Below are positions 31,429 through 41,334 of a DNA stretch of 64,000 bases, piece after piece; the stretch's first letter is position 1, and each line of letters starts with the position of its first letter. The notes beneath the pieces are model-generated. The model saw nothing but the letters and a program-made list of their open reading frames with translations. It ran no database searches and was not told where the DNA came from. The position numbers and the translations under genes are program-made. The DNA comes from Bacillus gobiensis (GTDB lineage: Bacteria; Bacillota; Bacilli; Bacillales; Bacillaceae), in assembly GCF_001278705.1 (NCBI RefSeq), contig NZ_CP012600.1:1736190-1800189 (forward strand), in the 5' to 3' direction.

Positions 31429-33744
31429 TTATTTTGATTTCGGTACTGTATCATATGGAGGGTGGAGCTGAATGGTTCCTTTCTTGTTATCATATACATA
31501 CTGAATCGAGCCATGCTTATCTGTACGATAAGTATGCACTTGAAAGTCAGATAATATATTCAGCACTTCTTGATGCGGATGCTGGTAACGATTATTTTCC
31601 CCTACTGAAATAAAGGCTGCTTTCGGATGGAGTTGTTTAATAAACTCGCTCCCGCTTGAGCCTTTGCTGCCGTGATGTCCCACTTTAAGGATGTCCGCCA
31701 TTAAAGAAGGATATTTCTTCAATAAACTGAGCTCTCCTTCCTTTTCAAGATCTCCAGTAAGCAGCCAGCTGATATCATTTGCCCGAAACCATAATACGAG
31801 CGAGCTGTTATTTTTACTCTCTTTATCAATTTCTTCAGGAGCCAGCACTCGAAAAGTTAAATCATTGATTTCTAAAACATCCCCGCTTTGAACAACCTCT
31901 ACAGGAATTCCATTTTCCATAGCCTGCGTAATCAGAGATTCATCACTCCTTTCCCGTATAAAACCTATAGGTACAATCAATTTTTTTACTTTCTTTTGAG
32001 TGATTAAAACATCCGCTTCGCCAATATGGTCTTGGTCCGCATGTGTTAATACGAGAGCATCAAGCTGCCGAATGCCTTTTGCTGTCAGGAATGGGATAAG
32101 GATATTCTTCCCGATGGAAAACTGTGATTTTCTCTTTCGCCATTCTTCCTTTGGAAAGGATACGATTCCTCCCGTGTCTACCAATACATTGCCCTTTGAC
32201 CGAGGAGCAGAAATAAACATGCTGTCTCCCTGGCCAATATCAAGCATCACAACCTCTCCTTTTGCTAAGAAAGAAGGAGTCAATAGATGAAGGACTACAG
32301 CAGCAACTAAAAGGAGCGAAGAAACAAATGAAGCTTTACCCGGACCAGACGTTTCCAGCTTATATAATAAAAGAACAGCGCTCATCACATAGAAAAGAAG
32401 CTGAAAAAGACCCGGTTTTACTGTGATGATTTGCACAGGATCAATAGCAGCCATGGTAACCGCGATTTGATGGCTCCACTGCATCAGGAAGTCAAGAAAT
32501 CGAAAAAAGAAAGCGCCGAGTGAAGGAAAAGCTAGCATAAGGATAAAATTGATTAACGCAAACGGAAGAATAAGCAACGTATAAAAAGGAACAAAGAGAA
32601 TATTCATTACCAAGCCTAAAAGAGAAACTGATTGAAAGTGGTAAAGAAGGATCGGCAATGAACCTAGCTGTGCAATCAAGGAGACCATGATAAGCTGGCC
32701 TATTCGAGAGGCGATTTGCTGAATAATCGATTTTGACATGAGAAGAAAAAAGGTAACAGCAAATGAAAGCTGAAATCCGACTTGAAATAATTGATAGGGA
32801 TCAATCAGGAGAAGCCCTAAAAATACGAGACATAAAGCATCTGCCGTTTTCAGGCGGACATTGATCAACGAAAACAACAGGAATGCCATTGTCATAAATG
32901 CCGCTCTTAACACTGACGGAGATGCACCAGTTATGATCGAATACAGAGGCAGGACAGCTATGAGAAGAAGCTTTGCTGATTCTCTTGTCATTCCAAGACG
33001 AAGCAAGACATGATAGAGGGCGGCAGTTAAGATTCCAACATGGAGGCCGGAAATTGCAAGGATATGGATAATTCCGAGCTGCTGATAAGCATCAATGACT
33101 TCGGGATCTATATTTTGCTGATCGCCAAATATCAACGCCTGTACAATGCCGGCTGAAGTTTCCGGTACATGCTCTTTAATAAAATCCAATCCAGCTTTTC
33201 TGATTTTCTTAAGCGGGAAATTCCCGGTCATCCTGCAATCCTCAATAGAATTTACACGATAGATCCAATGAATCTTTTTATCATGCAAATATTGCTTATA
33301 ATTAAATGTTCCTGGAACAGTTGCATTTTTCGGTGGTTTCAATTCGCCATTCATCACGCATACATTCCCTGGCTCAAGTTGTGAAAGCTTTGATATTTCG
33401 GATGGCTCATTCAAATAATAAACAGCAGAAAAGATTTCTCCTTCCCTCGTCTTAACGTTTGCGGAAAAACGATCTCCGTCTAGTTTTGGAATATCAATAA
33501 GTGAAGCCTCCGTACGCAGAGATCCTTCTTCGAAGCGGGTAATATTTATATGGTCTATTAATTTGAAATTGAAGAAAAAGAGAAAAATAAAAAACAGGCA
33601 TAGAAAAAACAGCTCGATTCGTCTTTGGTAGAGACAATAGATAAAGAGGCAGATAATGACTGGAAGAAAGAAGAGGTTAGAAGAAGATGCAATGGCAATT
33701 CCAGCTGCAGATGAAATTGCCAGCAGAAAAAAACGCAGACTCAT
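31429..33744 (-). CDS. comEC: ComEC DNA uptake channel
   Basis: Polytopic membrane protein thought to form the channel for transforming DNA. 771 residues: N-terminal membrane helices and OB-like domain, competence core (HILAISGLHVGILTAALYHV), more membrane helices to about 490, and a C-terminal metallo-beta-lactamase domain with LTHADQDHIGEAD, a candidate nuclease for the non-transforming strand. The frame is intact. Its start overlaps the comEB stop by 4 bases. Confidence 0.96.
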   Translation of the reverse strand: MSLRFFLLAISSAAGIAIASSSNLFFLPVIICLFIYCLYQRRIELFFLCLFFIFLFFFNFKLIDHINITRFEEGSLRTEASLIDIPKLDGDRFSANVKTREGEIFSAVYYLNEPSEISKLSQLEPGNVCVMNGELKPPKNATVPGTFNYKQYLHDKKIHWIYRVNSIEDCRMTGNFPLKKIRKAGLDFIKEHVPETSAGIVQALIFGDQQNIDPEVIDAYQQLGIIHILAISGLHVGILTAALYHVLLRLGMTRESAKLLLIAVLPLYSIITGASPSVLRAAFMTMAFLLFSLINVRLKTADALCLVFLGLLLIDPYQLFQVGFQLSFAVTFFLLMSKSIIQQIASRIGQLIMVSLIAQLGSLPILLYHFQSVSLLGLVMNILFVPFYTLLILPFALINFILMLAFPSLGAFFFRFLDFLMQWSHQIAVTMAAIDPVQIITVKPGLFQLLFYVMSAVLLLYKLETSGPGKASFVSSLLLVAAVVLHLLTPSFLAKGEVVMLDIGQGDSMFISAPRSKGNVLVDTGGIVSFPKEEWRKRKSQFSIGKNILIPFLTAKGIRQLDALVLTHADQDHIGEADVLITQKKVKKLIVPIGFIRERSDESLITQAMENGIPVEVVQSGDVLEINDLTFRVLAPEEIDKESKNNSSLVLWFRANDISWLLTGDLEKEGELSLLKKYPSLMADILKVGHHGSKGSSGSEFIKQLHPKAAFISVGENNRYQHPHQEVLNILSDFQVHTYRTDKHGSIQYVYDNKKGTIQLHPPYDTVPKSK

Positions 33745-34319
33745 GAAGAAACATTCGAAGCAAAAAGCCGGTTCGCTTCCTCAAACAGTTTCTTTCTTTC
33801 TTCCTCCTCAATACCAGTTGAAGACAGCTTATCAATCAAGCCTTCAACAAAAACTTGTTTTTCTCTGTTTTTTCCGTCTATCATTCTATGATCTACATCT
33901 ACTTGCTCGACTTTTACATTTGCCTGTTGAAATAATTCCACTGCATATTGATGATTTTTATAATTTTTTGCGTAATACAAACGTCGAATACCTGCTTGAA
34001 TAATCGATTTACAGCATGGCAAACACGGAAAATGCGTAACGTACATTTCCGCCCCTTCTGTCGGAACGCCGAATTTCGCACATTGCAGGATTGCATTCAT
34101 TTCCGCATGAATCGTTCGTACACAATGAGAGTCAATGACGTAACATCCCTCATCTATACAGTGCACTCCCCCTGCGATCGAGCCGTTATAGCCCCCGGCA
34201 ATAATACGCTTGTCCCTGACAATTGTTGCACCAACCTCAAGTCTTGTACATGTGCTTCTCAGTGCGAGCAGATGGCTTTGGGCCATAAAATATTGATCCC
34301 AAGAAATTCGTTCTTCCAA
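33741..34319 (-). CDS. comEB: ComEB, dCMP deaminase family
   Basis: dCMP/deoxycytidylate deaminase family, 192 residues. Zinc site: HAEMNAI and PCLPCCKSI; an additional zinc/allosteric region lies around CIDEGCYVIDSHC. In B. subtilis ComEB is in the comE operon but is not essential for transformation, apart from a role in polar localisation of ComGA. Confidence 0.95.
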   Translation of the reverse strand: MEERISWDQYFMAQSHLLALRSTCTRLEVGATIVRDKRIIAGGYNGSIAGGVHCIDEGCYVIDSHCVRTIHAEMNAILQCAKFGVPTEGAEMYVTHFPCLPCCKSIIQAGIRRLYYAKNYKNHQYAVELFQQANVKVEQVDVDHRMIDGKNREKQVFVEGLIDKLSSTGIEEEERKKLFEEANRLFASNVSS

Positions 34320-34384
34320 CCTGGTTCCTCCTTACTCTATTAACCTGTGTTTTAGTTTACATTCCTTGCTCTTTAGAAGTCAAT

Positions 34385-35014
34385 TTACTTTACGGTAATT
34401 GAAGGCTTCAATTTTTCAAAAGACTTTTCACCGATTCCGCTGACGTTCATCATGTCTTCAATTGTTTTGAATCCGCCGTTTTCTTCCCGATAAGCAATAA
34501 TGGTCTCTGCCCTGGACGGCCCTATGCCTGGGAGGGTCTGTAGCTCTTCGGAAGTGGCCGTGTTAATATTCACAGTTTTTGCAGAACCATTTTGCTCCGT
34601 GCTTTCAACATTGCTTTGCCCTTCAGGAGCTGCTCCTGAAGCCGCCCCTTCTTCTCCTTTCTTTGGCACATAAATGACCATCCCATCCTGTAATAGCAGG
34701 GCAAGATTTAACTGATTTTGATCTGCTCCATCCAATACCCCTCCAGCTTTTTGAATAACATGATGTACCCTGTCACCTGACTGCATATCATAAACACCGG
34801 GTTTTTTTACTGCTCCTTTGACATCAATGACTATAGACTGAGGTTGTTCGGGTGGTGTTTCCTCCTGAGGTTTCTCAATAGCTTCTGCAGACACTTCTTT
34901 TGGAAGCACTTCATGGTCTTCTTTCTTATTGAGTTCAGCAAAAATATATAGACCAGCACAGATGCAAAACGCTGCTCCTGCAGCTGCCCATTTGTATTTC
35001 TTTATCCATTCCAC
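34385..35014 (-). CDS. comEA: ComEA, competence DNA receptor
   Basis: Membrane-anchored double-stranded DNA receptor. One N-terminal membrane helix, a linker, an SLBB domain (VKKPGVYDMQSGDRVHHVIQ) and tandem helix-hairpin-helix motifs at the C-terminus (LQTLPGIGPSRAETIIAYRE; MMNVSGIGEKSFEKLKPSI). The frame opens at ATG 35038 without a ribosome site; a GTG at 35014 has GTGGGTG six bases upstream and gives about 209 residues. Confidence 0.94.
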   Translation of the reverse strand: MEWIKKYKWAAAGAAFCICAGLYIFAELNKKEDHEVLPKEVSAEAIEKPQEETPPEQPQSIVIDVKGAVKKPGVYDMQSGDRVHHVIQKAGGVLDGADQNQLNLALLLQDGMVIYVPKKGEEGAASGAAPEGQSNVESTEQNGSAKTVNINTATSEELQTLPGIGPSRAETIIAYREENGGFKTIEDMMNVSGIGEKSFEKLKPSITVK

Positions 35015-35096
35015 ATTCAAGCACCCACTTTCATTCATATTTGACGGTTATTGCACATATCGTTTAGAAGATAAATGGCCTAAGGGGGGATAAGGT

Positions 35097-35924
35097 TTGA
35101 ATATCGGCTTTATTGGCACAGGGAATATGGGGACGATATTAATTGAAGCTCTTATCGAATCAAAAGCTGTCAATCCCTCATTTCTTTCGATTACCAACCG
35201 CACCTTGGAAAAAGCGAAAACGTTAAAAAACAAATATCCGGAAATTCAATTGGCTGAAACACCAGAGGATGTCATTTTACAAAGCGAACTAATTTTTTTG
35301 TGTGTGAAACCTTTAGATATTTACCCTTTTCTCAGCAAGCACAGCCGCTTATTTACTGAAAAACAGTGTTTAATTACCATTACAAGTCCCATTCGAGTTG
35401 ATCAAATTGAACAGATTGTGCCATGCCAAACCGCTCGAATTATCCCGAGCATAACGAATAGAGCATTCGCAGGAATCTCTCTTATTACGTACGGAAGCAG
35501 CTGTACGGACAAGACGAAAACGAACATCTTACAGCTTTTAAAAGGAATATCTCTTCCTGTTCAAATTGAAGAAAGAATTACAAGAGTCGCCTCAGATATT
35601 GTAAGCTGCGGCCCGGCTTTTTTCAGCTATTTAGTCCAACGATTCATCGACGCAGCAGTTGCAGAGACAAATATCTCTCATGCTGAAGCGACAGTTCTTT
35701 CTAAAGAAATGCTGGTAGGCCTAGGCAAGCTACTTGAAAAAGAGCATTATACACTTCCGTCGCTGCAAGAAAAGGTTTGTGTAAAAGGCGGAGTGACTGG
35801 AGAAGGAATTAAAGCATTGGATGAAGGGATTGGGGATATGTTTCACCGCCTGTTCCGATCCACTCATACGAAATTCGAAGAAGACCTTTCTTTAATCAAA
35901 AAGCAATTCCCCGCTTCTTCATAA
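35097..35924 (+). CDS. comER: ComER, pyrroline-5-carboxylate reductase-like protein
   Basis: 275-residue ProC-family oxidoreductase, divergent from comEA exactly as ComER in B. subtilis. Rossmann motif NIGFIGTGNMGTIL at the N-terminus and the P5C reductase dimerisation signature (KEKVCVKGGVTGEGIKAL-like) at the C-terminus. Starts with TTG at 35097 after AAGGGGGG. In B. subtilis it is not needed for competence but influences sporulation entry; whether it reduces P5C is unclear. Confidence 0.9.
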   Translation: MNIGFIGTGNMGTILIEALIESKAVNPSFLSITNRTLEKAKTLKNKYPEIQLAETPEDVILQSELIFLCVKPLDIYPFLSKHSRLFTEKQCLITITSPIRVDQIEQIVPCQTARIIPSITNRAFAGISLITYGSSCTDKTKTNILQLLKGISLPVQIEERITRVASDIVSCGPAFFSYLVQRFIDAAVAETNISHAEATVLSKEMLVGLGKLLEKEHYTLPSLQEKVCVKGGVTGEGIKALDEGIGDMFHRLFRSTHTKFEEDLSLIKKQFPASS

Positions 35925-35970
35925 TTCTTTCATATCGTTTCAAGAGACGCAAAGAGCGGAAAAGGCATTT

Positions 35971-36003
35971 TTAAAACCATCGTACCTTTAAACGATGGTT
36001 TTT
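35971..36003. terminator. Bidirectional terminator between comER and yqeM
   Basis: AAAACCATCG and CGATGGTTTTTT arms with a 10-base loop, serving convergent comER and yqeM. Confidence 0.8.
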
Positions 36004-36749
36004 TACTCTTTCTTGGCGACGAAAAAAAGCCGCTCAGACGTATCAGTTGGACTTTTATCTGTAAAGTCAGCGGTCAAACTTTGCAGAGTAAAGCCCGATT
36101 TCTCAAGGTATTGAATATATCTGTTGATCGGAAGTGTCTTCTGAAGATGGGTTTCATCGTATCGGACGTATGTATTGTCCCCTTGGTTCACAAAAAAAGT
36201 CATATCGTGGAAAACGGAATTTTCAGCATCTCCCATAAAACTTTTCCAAATGACTGAGATCTCATCATCATCATCAGCGTAAGTATGTCCGGGAAACAAC
36301 TCATTCATTTTATAGTTCGAATGAACGTCAAAGAGCAGCAGACCGGAAGAAGATAGCGTGTGGTAAACTTCCTGGAAGGTCCTTAGCACATCTTCTTCTT
36401 CAGTTAAGTAATTTAACGAATCACAGCAAATAACGACTGCGTCAAAACGATTTTCATGCCCGGCTATATCACGCATATCCTGGTTATAAAAATCAATGGA
36501 TAATTTCTCTGCCAGTGCTTTTTGAATTGCTACAGAGAGCATTTCCTCACTAATATCAATCCCTGTTACTTCGAAGCCATTCTTTGCAAGCCGAAGCGTG
36601 AGTTCACCTGTCCCGCAAGCAAGATCCAAAACGCTTCCTTTTTCCTTTCCTGCGGCCTTTATTGACTCGTCAATCCACTTCAGCCATTCATCATACGGTG
36701 CATGGGACATCAATTCGTCGTAAACACTCGCAAAGTCCCGGTAAATCAT
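36003..36749 (-). CDS. yqeM: YqeM class I SAM methyltransferase
   Basis: 248-residue SAM-dependent methyltransferase with motif I SVLDLACGTGELTLRLAKNG and acidic loop VTGIDISEEML. The ATG at 36749 (IYRDFASVYDELMSHAPYDE) overlaps the rsfS stop by 4 bases and gives the B. subtilis length. Substrate unknown. Distal gene of the yqeG-yqeM cluster. Confidence 0.93.
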   Translation of the reverse strand: MIYRDFASVYDELMSHAPYDEWLKWIDESIKAAGKEKGSVLDLACGTGELTLRLAKNGFEVTGIDISEEMLSVAIQKALAEKLSIDFYNQDMRDIAGHENRFDAVVICCDSLNYLTEEEDVLRTFQEVYHTLSSSGLLLFDVHSNYKMNELFPGHTYADDDDEISVIWKSFMGDAENSVFHDMTFFVNQGDNTYVRYDETHLQKTLPINRYIQYLEKSGFTLQSLTADFTDKSPTDTSERLFFVAKKE

Positions 36750-37090
36750 AGAGGCAAATCTTCTTGCGGAGCATCTCCCCACAGCTTTTCCAGGTTGTAG
36801 TACCCTCTTTCTTCTTTATGGAATACATGTGCCACCACATCGCCTAGATCAATCAGGATCCACCTTGCTTCATCAAACCCTTCCATTCGTTTGACATGAA
36901 TCCCGTGCTCCTCTGCCTGATCTTTTACCTCCCTGGCAATGGCTTGAACCTGTTTATCAGAATTGCCGTGGCAAATCAAAAAGTAATCAGCTACCAATGA
37001 AATCCCCTGCATATTCAGTGCGATTATTTCTTCGGCGCGCTTGTCATCACAAGCTTCTGCTGCTACTTTTAAAATTGAAGCTTCGTTCAT
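36746..37090 (-). CDS. rsfS: RsfS ribosomal silencing factor
   Basis: 114-residue RsfS/Iojap protein that binds uL14 and blocks subunit joining when nutrients are scarce. GISLVADYFLICHGNSDKQV and the C-terminal GYYNLEKLWGDA are family signatures. It directly abuts yqeK. Confidence 0.96.
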   Translation of the reverse strand: MNEASILKVAAEACDDKRAEEIIALNMQGISLVADYFLICHGNSDKQVQAIAREVKDQAEEHGIHVKRMEGFDEARWILIDLGDVVAHVFHKEERGYYNLEKLWGDAPQEDLPL

Positions 37091-37660
37091 CTAATCTTTC
37101 CTCCTAGTTTGAATCAAAAAATTGTAGGTTTCCATCGTCTCAGGATATACGGGCTGATTTTTTTTCAATAAAAAGATAACGGTGTTTTTAACAGCTTGAA
37201 TGAGTGCCAAATCAAGGCTGTCTTTTGCGAGATCCCGTACCTCGTCCACCCCGGGAAACCTGCGTCCGGGCTCAATATAATCTGCTACATAAACGACCTT
37301 CTCAAGGAGAGTCATATCGGCTCTTCCTGACGTATGAAACTTAATTGCTGATAACACATCACGATCTGATATTCCGACTTCTTTTTCGACTAAAAAGGCC
37401 CCAACCGGAGCGTGCCAAAGCTCTGGCGAATACTCCAACAGCATCGGTGGCATCTTTTCCCTCAATATGATCTCTTTCATTTCCTCTAATGGACGGAATT
37501 TTGCGTAGTCGTGAAAGATTGCTGCGAGCTCTGCTTTTTCCACATCCGCTCCATAGGTTTCAGCAAGACTTATAGAGGTTTCCATCACTCCGATCGTATG
37601 AGTATATCGATGCTCTGTCAGCTGAGTTTTTACGCATTCAAGTGCTTGTTCTCGATTCAT
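37091..37660 (-). CDS. yqeK: YqeK, HD-domain Ap4A hydrolase
   Basis: 189-residue HD-superfamily hydrolase; YqeK enzymes symmetrically hydrolyse diadenosine tetraphosphate. Motifs: [25 protein letters not shown] (HD pair) and [13 protein letters not shown]. The ATG at 37660 is chosen because AGGAG is 11 bases upstream; an ATG at 37669 lies almost on the Shine-Dalgarno. It overlaps the nadD 3' end. Confidence 0.94.
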   Translation of the reverse strand: MNREQALECVKTQLTEHRYTHTIGVMETSISLAETYGADVEKAELAAIFHDYAKFRPLEEMKEIILREKMPPMLLEYSPELWHAPVGAFLVEKEVGISDRDVLSAIKFHTSGRADMTLLEKVVYVADYIEPGRRFPGVDEVRDLAKDSLDLALIQAVKNTVIFLLKKNQPVYPETMETYNFLIQTRRKD

Positions 37661-38219
37661 ATAAACCATTCTCCTCTATATAACGCCTAACCTTCTCCGA
37701 AATCAAGTAATTAATCGGTTCATTTTTGTCTACACGATCACGAATCATCGTGGAAGAGACTTCAAATTCGGGAACGTCAACAAATCGTACAGGATAAGGA
37801 GTGTCCATGTGAAAACCGATTCGTTTTACCCCTGTGAACTGGACAATTTCCAACAGCTCATCAATCTTATGCCACTTAGGCAAATACTCTACCATATCAG
37901 CGCCAATAATAAAATAAAATTGATAATCAGGATATTTTTCTTTCAGCAAAACCATTGTATCATACGTATAAGATGGGCCCGGCCGCTCCATTTCGATCAG
38001 CTGGAGCTTAAAAGACGGGTTTGACTCGATGGCAAGCTTGAGCATTTCAATCCTGTGCCCGCTGTCAGAAAACTTCTCTTCCTGTTTATGGGGCGGAATT
38101 TGATTTGGCAAAAACCAGACTTCATCCAGACATAACCGATGCAATACTTCATTGGCCATTAGCAAATGACCATTATGAGGAGGATCAAACGTCCCGCCAA
38201 AAATTCCTATTTTCTTCAT
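37638..38219 (-). CDS. nadD: NadD, nicotinate-nucleotide adenylyltransferase
   Basis: Makes deamido-NAD from nicotinate mononucleotide and ATP. 193 residues with the nucleotidyltransferase motif [20 protein letters not shown] and the ISxxxxR-type motif [10 protein letters not shown]. The ATG at 38219 is the best spaced of several in-frame starts after GAGGTG. Confidence 0.97.
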   Translation of the reverse strand: MKKIGIFGGTFDPPHNGHLLMANEVLHRLCLDEVWFLPNQIPPHKQEEKFSDSGHRIEMLKLAIESNPSFKLQLIEMERPGPSYTYDTMVLLKEKYPDYQFYFIIGADMVEYLPKWHKIDELLEIVQFTGVKRIGFHMDTPYPVRFVDVPEFEVSSTMIRDRVDKNEPINYLISEKVRRYIEENGLYESRTST

Positions 38220-38240
38220 CATACCCACCTCAGGCCTCAA

Positions 38241-38531
38241 TTATGGAAGCGTAATTTGCTTGTTCTCTTTAGACTCTTTATACAAAACGATGGTCTTGCC
38301 GATCGTTTGGGCGATGTCTGCCCCTGTTCCTTCAGCAATCATTTCAGCGACAGTTGATGTGTCTTCTTCACAATTTTGCAATACACTGATTTTTAACAGC
38401 TCTCTCGCTTCCAGCGCATCATTTAATTGTTTGATCATATTTTCATTCACGCCTGCTTTGCCCACTTGAAAAATTGGCGACAAGTGATGGGCCTTTGCAC
38501 GCAAGAAACGTTTTTGCTTACCTGTTAACAT
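38241..38531 (-). CDS. yhbY: YhbY family RNA-binding protein (YqeI)
   Basis: 96-residue CRM-domain protein with KAHHLSPIFQVGKAGVNENM and the GxxG loop, associated with pre-50S ribosomal particles in bacteria. The ATG lies inside the aroE 3' end (14-base overlap). B. subtilis name yqeI. Confidence 0.95.
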   Translation of the reverse strand: MLTGKQKRFLRAKAHHLSPIFQVGKAGVNENMIKQLNDALEARELLKISVLQNCEEDTSTVAEMIAEGTGADIAQTIGKTIVLYKESKENKQITLP

Positions 38532-39366
38532 GTTCTCCTCCTAATTTTCCGACAATAATTTCTGCCATTTTTTCAGTATTTGGTTTCATGCCTGTCCAAA
38601 TGTGAAAAGAAAGGGCAGCCTGCTCAACAAGCATTCCGACTCCATTTAATGTTTGCAATCCTTTGGCTTCTGCTTCTTTTAGCAATGCCGTTTTTAACGG
38701 ATTGTAAATAATATCACATACGAGACTATTATCTTTGGCCATCTTAAGCGATATAGGCTTTTCAGCTGTGTCTGGATGCATTCCGATTGTAGTCGTTTGA
38801 ATAATAACATCATATTCAGAAAGATTGCTTTCGGCTTCTTGTATGGTCAAAGCTTCGCCTCTTTGACCTGCCCCAAAATGCTCAATCAAATATACAGCTT
38901 TTTCAAGTGTCCGATTGCAAATATCAATCTTTTCGGGAGCGAACTTTGAAAGTGTATAATAAATCGCTCTTGCCGCTCCACCCGCGCCTATGACAAGAAT
39001 TGAATTTTTCTCAAGCGGCTTGGAAAGAGACGGTTTTATAGACTGTAAGAAACCATTTCCATCTGTGTTATACCCGATTAATTTTCCATTCTCATGCAAA
39101 ACGGTATTCACTGCTCCAAGCTGCTTGGCACTCTCATCCACATCATCAAGATACTCCATGATAGATACTTTATGAGGGACGGTTACATTAAACCCTTTAA
39201 TGCCAAGCGACTTGATACCTTTTATTGCATCCGCCAAGTCAGAGTTTTCTACATGAAACGCTTGATAATAGTAATTCAAATTCAAATCTTGAAATGCCGA
39301 ATTATGAATATCCGGTGACATGGAATGAGAAACTGGATTCCCGATTAGTCCGTATAGATGCTTCAT
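38518..39366 (-). CDS. aroE: Shikimate dehydrogenase
   Basis: NADPH-dependent reduction of 3-dehydroshikimate to shikimate. 282 residues; shikimate-binding GNPVSHSMSPDIHN, catalytic lysine in NVTVPHK, NADP-binding VIGAGGAARAIYYTL with NRT. Called aroD in B. subtilis nomenclature. Same position in the yqeH-nadD cluster as in B. subtilis. Confidence 0.97.
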   Translation of the reverse strand: MKHLYGLIGNPVSHSMSPDIHNSAFQDLNLNYYYQAFHVENSDLADAIKGIKSLGIKGFNVTVPHKVSIMEYLDDVDESAKQLGAVNTVLHENGKLIGYNTDGNGFLQSIKPSLSKPLEKNSILVIGAGGAARAIYYTLSKFAPEKIDICNRTLEKAVYLIEHFGAGQRGEALTIQEAESNLSEYDVIIQTTTIGMHPDTAEKPISLKMAKDNSLVCDIIYNPLKTALLKEAEAKGLQTLNGVGMLVEQAALSFHIWTGMKPNTEKMAEIIVGKLGGEHVNR

Positions 39367-39382
39367 TTCCTCTTACTCCCCT

Positions 39383-40483
39383 CTATATAAATGATCTTCG
39401 CAAAAAGACATGGACACCCTTTGGTGCATAGGCAGCAATGGTTTGGTTCGCGCTTTGCAAAGTTACCCACCCAAGTCCCGAAAAAACAATGTCCGTTTTT
39501 GCTTGCTTGATCTGAAAAGTGTGCTTAACGAGTTCCGGAAATTCAGAGACATCTTCAGGGCCAGGCGGCTGAAGCATATCGCCAACATGCTTCTCATACA
39601 GCCGATCAGCATTTTCAAGCTTCGTCCGATGGATTTCTATTGCATTTGGTACAAAACAGACGAATGACGAACGATCTCCAGACACAAAGTCCAATCTTGC
39701 TAATCCGCCAAAAAACAGCGTTTGTTGTTCGTTCAATTGGTAAATTTTCGGCTTTAGTTCTTTTTTTGGTGTAAGCACCTTTAAGTCTTTTGCATTGATG
39801 TAATGAGTCATTTGATGATGGTTAATGATTCCTGGCGTATCATACAAGGAGGTTCCGTCATCAAGAGGTATTTCGATTAGATCGAGCGTTGTACCCGGAT
39901 AATGGGACGTTGTAATAACCTGATCCTCACCTGATACTTCTTTTATTACCCTATTGATAAAAGTTGATTTGCCTACGTTTGTACAACCTACTACATAGAC
40001 ATCCTTTCCTTGCCGATAAGATTCGATCGCCTGAATCAGTTCTTTTATGCCCTGGCCGCGGTCTGCGCTGATTAGGAAGACATCCAGTGTTTGCAGCCCA
40101 TTTTCCTTTGCTTCTCTTCTCATCCAATTGATCAAGCGGTCTTTCTTCAAGGATTTAGGCAGGATATCGGCTTTATTCCCTACAAGCAATACAGGATTTT
40201 TTCCGACAAATCGGTTTAAACCATTGATCCAGCTCCCGTTAAAATCAAATATGTCAACAATTTTTACAATCAATGAATCCGTCTCGCCGATGGAATGAAG
40301 AATTTTTAAAAAGTCGCTGTCATCAAGCGAGACATCCTGTATCTCATTGTAATTTTTTAATCGAAAGCAGCGTTGGCAGATCACTTCATTTTTTAAGAGC
40401 GCCGCCTCTGGAGTATAGCCCGGTTCTTCTTTGTTATCGGTTTGGATAGGAACTCCGCAGCCGATACATACTACTTTTTCCAT
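39383..40483 (-). CDS. yqeH: YqeH, circularly permuted GTPase for 30S assembly
   Basis: 366-residue ribosome biogenesis GTPase. N-terminal zinc finger CIGCGVPIQT and CQRCFRL, then a permuted G domain: NKADILPKS (G4) precedes [14 protein letters not shown] (G1) and DTPG (G3). The C-terminal domain binds RNA. Needed for 16S rRNA maturation in B. subtilis. Confidence 0.97.
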   Translation of the reverse strand: MEKVVCIGCGVPIQTDNKEEPGYTPEAALLKNEVICQRCFRLKNYNEIQDVSLDDSDFLKILHSIGETDSLIVKIVDIFDFNGSWINGLNRFVGKNPVLLVGNKADILPKSLKKDRLINWMRREAKENGLQTLDVFLISADRGQGIKELIQAIESYRQGKDVYVVGCTNVGKSTFINRVIKEVSGEDQVITTSHYPGTTLDLIEIPLDDGTSLYDTPGIINHHQMTHYINAKDLKVLTPKKELKPKIYQLNEQQTLFFGGLARLDFVSGDRSSFVCFVPNAIEIHRTKLENADRLYEKHVGDMLQPPGPEDVSEFPELVKHTFQIKQAKTDIVFSGLGWVTLQSANQTIAAYAPKGVHVFLRRSFI

Positions 40484-40489
40484 TGTCTG

Positions 40490-41008
40490 TTATTCCTCCC
40501 ACTGAATGTGGCCTCTGCGTCTCAAGGCGCTTAAGATCCTTCGTTCAATCTGGCGGTTAAATTTTGTGAAAAAACCATCCGAAGAGGCGACTGGCACAAC
40601 CAGGATCGTATGGTAGCCGTGCCGATTGCCGCCGAGTACATCTGTCATCAGCTGATCGCCAATCACAACCACATCGTCTTTATTTAATTCCATGTTTTTG
40701 ACAGCCTTTCGAAAAGCTCTGCCCATTGGCTTTCTTGCTTTATAAATAAAGGGGATCCCAAGCGGTTCTGAAAAAATCTTTACTCGCTTTTCATTATTAT
40801 TCGAGACGACCGTTACTTTAATCCCATTCTCTTTCATCTCAGCAAACCATTCAATCAACCGCGGTGTGGCACTCGGGCGATCCCATTCCACCAATGTATT
40901 ATCTAAATCGGTGATGATCCCTTTGACATTTCGTTCACGTAATTTGTCTGGAGTGATGTCGAAAATATCTTTTACAAATTCATCGGGTAAAAAAAACTTT
41001 TTCAGCAC
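40490..41008 (-). CDS. yqeG: YqeG, HAD-family phosphatase
   Basis: 172-residue HAD subfamily IIIA hydrolase with DLDNTLVEWD (nucleophile and acid aspartates), VVSNNN and VVIGDQLMTDVLG. Related to phosphatidylglycerophosphate phosphatases, but the substrate in Bacillus is not proven. First gene of the yqeG-yqeM operon; start is non-ATG (GTG at 41008). Confidence 0.93.
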   Translation of the reverse strand: MLKKFFLPDEFVKDIFDITPDKLRERNVKGIITDLDNTLVEWDRPSATPRLIEWFAEMKENGIKVTVVSNNNEKRVKIFSEPLGIPFIYKARKPMGRAFRKAVKNMELNKDDVVVIGDQLMTDVLGGNRHGYHTILVVPVASSDGFFTKFNRQIERRILSALRRRGHIQWEE

Positions 41009-41122
41009 AGGGCAGCACCTACACCTTTCGTGAAAATTTCATTATGTCGAACACAATCACATTCTGTCAAATTCAAAGAATATTCTAAAAAGTTTTCGAC
41101 ATTTCTTGGTGTTTTCCTACAG

Positions 41123-41222
41123 TGTGGATTAAATTACACACATTCTCCACACTTAATTTATCTGATATTGGCTAATTTATAAACATGATACCCACAAGTT
41201 ATCCACTTTTCCATGTGGATAA
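41123..41222. promoter_or_regulatory. Cluster of DnaA-box-like sequences upstream of sda
   Basis: Four sites resemble the DnaA box TTATCCACA: TGTGGATTA at 41123-41131 (reverse, one mismatch), TTCTCCACA at 41143-41151 (one mismatch), TTATCCACT at 41199-41207 (one mismatch) and TGTGGATAA at 41214-41222 (reverse, perfect). They lie 110-210 bases before sda. In B. subtilis sda transcription depends on DnaA. Confidence 0.75.
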
Positions 41223-41334
41223 GAGAACGGTTGTTCTTGTCCATTTTTCATGTTAGATTAATCATACATTAAAACCTAACAGTTTATGTTTCTTCATCAA
41301 ACAATAGAACCCTAAAATCGGAGGTGCAATTCCC

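Noticed and set aside
35097..35924. ComER as the proline biosynthetic ProC linked to the proline cluster
   Set aside because: Its position beside comEA identifies it as the conserved ComER; it is 20 kb away, outside the sigK element.
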